Made by a program: the position numbers and the translations under genes. This document shows positions 19,667 to 24,389 of a stretch of DNA of 24,389 nt, in pieces. Under the pieces are notes generated by a model that made no database searches, had not been told where the DNA came from, and worked only from the letters and a program-made list of their open reading frames with translations. How positions within the stretch are numbered: position 1 is the stretch's first letter; the number at the start of each line of letters is the position of its first letter. The stretch comes from Didymodactylos carnosus (lineage: Eukaryota > Rotifera > Eurotatoria > Philodinida > Philodinidae): positions 1 through 24,389 of the forward strand of contig CAJNOQ010002428.1 of the NCBI GenBank assembly GCA_905250885.1, written 5' to 3'.

Positions 19667-19996
19667 GTTTTGACGCAGTAAAATCTAACGCATTTAACAC
19701 AATAATCGCCCAATGCGTTTTAATCTTGTATTTTTGATGTACCAAAACGCGTTCCTTCTTAACGCGTTTCCCTGCTTGCAATAGGCGTGCGTTTAAACAC
19801 ACAAGAGTAAATGCGTTAAACAGGGCAATTCGTGTACCAATTGATGCATCAAAACACGTTCATTTTTAACGCGTTTTAGCGCACGACCATTTGAAGCAAA
19901 GAAACGCGTTAGAGGACAACGCGTTTTGATGCATCAATTGGCGCAAGAATTGCCCCGCTTAACGTGTTAAAAATTAACGCACATTAACGTGTTTGT
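19667..19996. repeat. AACGCGTTTT-rich inverted repeat element
   Basis: At least ten AACGCGTT, AACGCATT or AACACGTT-like words occur in both orientations. Two 37-40 bp arms (19821-19860 and 19918-19956) are reverse complements; they share CCAATTGATGCATCAAAAC. It begins about 100 bp after the GPCR stop. Probably a nonautonomous transposon built of internal palindromes. Confidence 0.65.
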
Positions 19997-20109
19997 TTGA
20001 TCCAAAAATTTCAGCTGGGCAATCTAAGATTAACCTTAAGGCGAATATAGCATTTATGGAAGATTGCTTTAAGCAGATGTCAAACTCTGATCATTGTGAA
20101 CAATATATA

Positions 20110-21730
20110 TTAGCAATTTATTTAAGCTAATCAGAAACAAAAAAAAACAAAATTTCAGTACTATTTCTACTTAGTATTTCCCTTTTTTCTTATTATTCCT
20201 TGTTTTTACAATAAACACCATTTGATGACATTTTTTCGAGCAAAACGTGTTGTTTCTCTTACAGGCACATTTTCTGGTTTTACATCTACCTTTACACTAA
20301 TTCCAGTAACTGCACCACGATAATACATTTTCGATGCAGTTATCACCGATATTTCTTCTAATTCGCTTATATTTAATTTAAGCAATTGTTCTGGTAAAGC
20401 TTATAGTTTCACGATAGATTCTAATGACCACCATTGATCGATAACACCAAATAAACATGCTGCTTTAATTTTATCATCTTTCTTATCAATTACGATTGAT
20501 GGTAATATTTTTGAATTGGTGTTTGTTCGATCAACTTTGTCGATTTTTATGCCAACACAATCAGCGACACATCTTCAATATGTTGACTGTGCGCTTTTAT
20601 TCGTCGGTTAGCATTCGCTAAATCGACTTCAGCAGCACGTTTACGAATGACTAAATGTGATGAATTAATTGAGCCTAGATTTGGTGTACTAGTGTCATCA
20701 AAGAGTATTTGTTCGTCGCAATAATGGTCATTAACATTATTGTAGGTAGTTGTAGAAGAATTAGTTTGTGGTGACGACTGCATAATGAAAACACTGCCTG
20801 TTAAATTTATTGCATCATCTAATGTACTTATGGCATCAGCTGTTGTTGGATCTACTAATATAGACGAATTAGATGCTGGAGTAGTAAAAAAGCTAAATAG
20901 TTGAAAATCAATGGTACCAGTATTAGCTACGTCATTGCAGATAGCTGTTGAATCATCATCATTTGTGCGCTGCTTAAAGAGAGCAGGTGGTAGATCTTCT
21001 TCATTCTCAATACCTTACCCTTCATTAATTGATTTTCATAACTCTAAGTCGACTCTTGCCTTCTGACCAAATACAATTTCAAAAGAAGTTGCTTTAACAG
21101 AACCAGCTAAACTAGTACTCATAGACTAAACAGCTGGAAGGAGACATGGAACCCAATGTGTCGTGTCACGAGCTTGCATTAATTTACCCAAAATATCACA
21201 TAGTGTGCATTGCCTCTTTCGACAAGCTCCTGAGACTGAGGATGTCGTGGCGGCCACTATTGATAATCAGTCCTGGCCACATAACTTTCAGGTCTTTAAT
21301 TATGTGAGCAGTAAAAGTGAACTCTTTACCATTGTCAGATTGCAATATTTTGCAAAGACCAAACTGGTAAAATAATGTAGACAAGTGTTCAGCAATATAA
21401 TGAGCTTGTTTTGTTTTCAGTGGGAAACCCCATGATAATTTAGTAAAATGATCACGGCAATGAAGGATCCACTGAAATTCATCGTCAGGACGGGTACGTA
21501 AATCAATGAGATCTATCTGAAGTCTCGTCATAAATGCAACTGATATGATAGGTGTTGATATAGCATGACTTTTTACTGAATTCCTAACCTGACATGCAAC
21601 ACAAATTTAAGAGATAAATATCAATCACATTCGATGGCATCCAATAATAATGTTGGTTAATTTCACGTCTCATTTTATCCCGAGCCCCATGTCCAGGTTT
21701 TTCATGAACAACTTTGGATAGTATAATAAG
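20110..21730 (-). pseudogene. Decayed transposon integrase (DDE type) with C-terminal region
   Basis: Reading on the minus strand from about 21730 there is a zinc-binding segment (HEKPGHGARDKMRREI and, in another frame, CVACQ), then the integrase core with QIDLIDLR (first Asp) and LQSDNGKEF (second Asp). The region of the catalytic Glu (SQELVERGN) sits in a third frame near 21230. Downstream come TTHWVP, a Ser/Thr-rich stretch with RKRAAEVDLANANRRIKAHS (20547-20783), and a last part with KIDKVDRTNTNSKILPS, LFGVIDQWWS and a terminal CKNKE. At least three frameshifts and several stops (for example before 21530, near 21230, and near 20400) make it inactive. The layout resembles integrase proteins of GINGER-type DNA transposons and KRBA2/SCAND3-like host genes. 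Retroelement origin is the alternative. No terminal repeats were identified. Confidence 0.75.
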
Positions 21731-22204
21731 TCTCTAAAATAACAATTTGTTGACCGCTGTTTGACGAACATAATAGTTCAACACCAGAAGCGTTGTCAGT
21801 TTTAATTAATACTATCAATACCGGCAGTCTTGCCTGATTTCGGTTGTTGTAAAGCGTGAATTATTTTATTATAATAATAAAATGTTAATATTGTCTTTTC
21901 CTTAATTTTTAAAATCTTAGATTCGCCTGGAAATTTCAGACCAATCTTGGTTTGGACGTTGATTCTTTCTTCTATTCGAGAATGGCTGTGTCCAAACTGG
22001 GATCCGAGACTGGATGTATTAAAATGAGGGTGAACCTCAGACTTGAGTTTCAACCCGTTCAATCCCGGGTCTGAGATTGGCGTAGTCTGCGACTAGACGA
22101 TATCCTAGTTTGACGCTGACATATATATGTACAATCTCAAAGCCAGAAGAGGAAGACCAGAGAAATGATAATTATATAATTACAGTATTTACTACTCTCT
22201 GAAA
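21731..22204. other. No gene recognised; flank of the integrase relic
   Basis: An 86-codon minus-strand frame (21802-22062) has no domain I recognise and is partly low complexity. It may be the eroded N-terminal part of the transposon protein. Confidence 0.3.
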
Positions 22205-22400
22205 AAAAACGGTGCCGGATAGAACCTTTTAGGGTTCAAGCCAAAAAAGGGTTCTGTCTCACACCTTTTTCATTCTTTCGGATAAAAGGTTCTCGCCACG
22301 AGTGTTTCAGTACCATTCAAGTGGTTCGATATCGCACCTTTGCAAAAGAAGGGTTCCGTACAGAACCTCTCTCAACAAGAACGTCCCCTATGGATCCCTT
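22205..22400. repeat. GGTTC/GAACC-rich repeat
   Basis: GGATAGAACC, AGGGTTC, GGGTTCTGTC, AAAGGTTCTCG, GGTTCG, GGGTTCCG and CAGAACCTC recur over 200 bp. GGTGCCGGATAGAACC and GGGTTCTGTCTCACACC form an imperfect inverted pair. Likely a MITE fragment. Confidence 0.45.
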
Positions 22401-22491
22401 TTTTGCCGCGTCCTGCCTTTCTTTCCATACAGTATTCTAATGTTATATTCTCTTGTTCATATACTAGGTACTGGCGTACACACTAAACAAC

Positions 22492-22670
22492 AAGCGTCGT
22501 TTACTAAACCCCACTAAACCTCTTGTGGGTTTAGTAAAATGCAATGACCCACTACCTCTTCAAAAGTTTAGTAAAAAATCCTTTTAGGGTTTAGTAGCCT
22601 ACTAAACCTGAAAGCGGTAGCGTGTTATTGCATTTTACTAAACCCCTAAAATAGGGTTTAGTAAACGCTT
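22492..22670. mobile_element. Palindromic TTTAGTAAA/TTTACTAAA element
   Basis: The ends AAGCG (22492) and CGCTT (22670) and the following GTTTACTAAACCC and GGGTTTAGTAAAC are inverted. A second inverted pair is GGGTTTAGTAAAATGCAAT (left) and ATTGCATTTTACTAAACCC (right). In all, about eight copies of the ACTAAACC/GGTTTAGT core occur in 180 bp, including the central palindrome GGTTTAGTAGCCTACTAAACC. No coding content or target duplication seen. Confidence 0.65.
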
Positions 22671-22836
22671 TTTGTCGTCTTGTTAAATCTTTTTCTACTA
22701 AAACTAAATTTTTTTGCTTTCAACAAACTCTTCTTCCTATTGAAGGTTATTTTCACAGACACGAAAACCAACTAAAATCCGTTTTAACGAAATTTTTTTT
22801 CCAGGTAAGCAACGCTCTCAAGAATTCTTTTCACTC

Positions 22837-22938
22837 ATGCCGCATCCTACAGAGGAAGAAATCATAATCGGCACTATCGATGCTGCTTATGTTTTTCGCA
22901 GTGTAACAAGAAAATATCCGAAAAGAGGCAACCAATAA
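22837..22938 (+). CDS. Small unrecognised reading frame or orphan exon, 33 aa
   Basis: MPHPTEEEIIIGTIDAAYVF is followed by RSVTRKYPKRGNQ and TAA. The frame is open upstream (GKQRSQEFFSL) to a pyrimidine tract and TTTTTCCAG (ending 22804). Acidic then basic composition with ordered hydrophobics looks protein-like. No family recognised; possibly the last exon of a lost gene or a transposon fragment. Confidence 0.2.
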   Translation: MPHPTEEEIIIGTIDAAYVFRSVTRKYPKRGNQ

Positions 22939-22939
22939 A

Positions 22940-23700
22940 AATATCTCAACAGATTGGGTACATCTACAAAGGCCATCGCACCCCTTTTCGTTTACAGAAA
23001 ACGGGGAAAAAAATCGCTGGACTAGTATTGTTTATTTTATTAGCTGAAACGAGAAAAGAAAAAACAAATAGCAGTAGAGTAAGAAATAAGAAGCGTTTTC
23101 ATTGGGAATGAAAATCAAAACACTTTCGTTGAGTCGCTGAAAATAAGAAGTTTTACTTACTTTTGCCAAAAAATGGACGGAAACCCGACAAGCACTGGCA
23201 CAATGAATGAAAGCAGTTTCTATACTTTTTGAAAATGTTGAGAAGCAAAATTTTGTGCAATCTTGGATAAGTGTGCATCTACGGGTAGTTTTATCACTTC
23301 TATTTGCTGCGTCTATGGCACTAAGTTCATCTTTTGCTACATTTTAGAAAAACGATGACTTATAAGGTTTTGGTCATTACGTACACTATTAGTCCTGGTA
23401 ATGTTGACTCAAATGCGACATAGGAGATAATCGAACATGAGCCAAATATTAAAGACGATAACGCTGCACCAAACGAGTAACTACATGTAACACCGAATAC
23501 GAGACTTGTCAGCAACGCTTATACAATCAAATTAACGTGCAGAAATGTTCGCATTGATTATATCTGTTAATTTGTTCTGACTGTGCGCAATCTAACGCCA
23601 TATTCACATCCTGGTGAGGTCGCTACATATAGCCACTGTTCTCTTGAGTTCTGTCTGTATAATGCACGCAATCATACGCCCAGCTCTCAAGTGTGTGACG
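22940..23700. other. No gene recognised
   Basis: Mixed-composition sequence with only short frames. Nothing supportable on either strand. Confidence 0.4.
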
Positions 23701-23846
23701 GCTAACACTAGTGGCGTAGCCACCTCTCAGCCCACCCACTAAAGTTTTATAATTCACACTACTATGCGCTAACGTCTGCCATTTTGGAAAAATTTGTGAC
23801 AACGCCCACCCACTAACAAAATCCTGGCTACGCGACTAACTAACAC
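23701..23846. mobile_element. hAT-like short element with TAGTGGCGTAGCCA ends
   Basis: The element is 23709-23838 (130 bp). The left end is TAGTGGCGTAGCCA and the right end reads TAGTCGCGTAGCCA in reverse complement. It is flanked by GCTAACAC (23701-23708) and ACTAACAC (23839-23846), an 8-bp duplication with one mismatch. Internal CCCACCCACTAA occurs as a direct repeat near both ends. Confidence 0.6.
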
Positions 23847-24389
23847 ACAGCTCCCTCATCAGGATGTGTATCTGACTCAAGGAGCAAAAAGAAACTTGGC
23901 AGGCATGACGGCGAACTTTAAGAGCCAAATAATTGATATTAATGCATCAAACTGCCACCATGTGTATTTTGTATTAGACGATGTTTTGCGCGCTAGAATC
24001 ATTTAGAATAATAAAACAATCAGAGCCAGCGAAGCAATCTCCTAATATAATCTCAGGTACAATTTCATGCCGCAATGAGCACGAATCAATTTCTCAAACA
24101 TTTTCTTTTCTTCAGCGATTTTCTTCTACATGTTCTTTGAAATTACTTGTCCTGTATTCATTTTTGTCGAGTTTTTTAAGGGTCTCACTCACGATGTGTA
24201 CGTGTACAAAAACTGAACGAATGGTAGATAGAAGAAAGAGACGATGATCTTGTTGTGCATATATGTACAAGATGTCACATGTGTTTATCCCTTGCTACCC
24301 TAAACAGATCTTGTTTTGGAGAAAAGATAAAGTCTCATTTACTAGAATCTAGCCGTACATATCACCAGAGCCTAGTATCTATTTCAATT
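23847..24389. other. No gene recognised
   Basis: An 88-codon frame (23981-24247) rich in Ser, Phe and Leu has no domain signature and no context. Nothing else could be supported. Confidence 0.35.

Noticed and set aside
23981..24247. 88-codon plus-strand frame
   Set aside because: Low-complexity Ser/Phe/Leu composition without any motif; likely chance.

Overview
This window looks like nuclear DNA from a small-genome invertebrate, most likely a bdelloid rotifer of the Adineta/Rotaria/Didymodactylos type. Three things point that way. The introns are very short (50-63 bp in most cases). There is an intron-less, divergent seven-helix receptor of the orphan kind that is greatly expanded in bdelloids. 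There are also a fungal/plant-like metabolic gene and many decayed transposons. The assignment is by pattern recognition, not by database search.

Three genes look intact. (1) A P2X-type ATP-gated cation channel gene on the plus strand (4898-8090) has nine exons that join in frame to 345 residues. (2) A soluble NADH-cytochrome b5 reductase gene (15112-16090) has three exons and 289 residues, with a putative N-terminal acylation signal. (3) A single-exon rhodopsin-like GPCR gene (18602-19570) encodes 322 residues. They do not form an operon or an obvious pathway. Two could act at the plasma membrane in signalling, and the third is a redox enzyme.

The rest is mostly gene relics and repeats. Relics include an EF-hand (calmodulin-like) fragment with a frameshift (754-1000), an unrecognised broken reading frame (2858-3222), a tetratricopeptide fragment on the minus strand (9606-9878), and a heavily frameshifted transposon integrase on the minus strand (20110-21730).

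The strongest structural signal is the density of inverted-repeat elements. Three lie back to back inside one 1.68 kb intron of the P2X gene (5916-7290). A nearly perfect 333-bp foldback lies at 11010-11342. A 583-bp element with about 100-bp terminal repeats encloses a copy of another dispersed repeat (10292-10874). Others are at 16494-16819, 17241-17611, 19667-19996 and 22492-22670. Two short elements at 3610-3714 and 23709-23838 have 8-bp flanking duplications typical of hAT transposons.

The most interesting gene-level observations are two in-frame GC-AG introns (one in each intron-bearing gene), a P2X channel without the cysteine-rich head domain and with altered ATP-site residues, and a fungal/plant-like b5 reductase that may be horizontally acquired.
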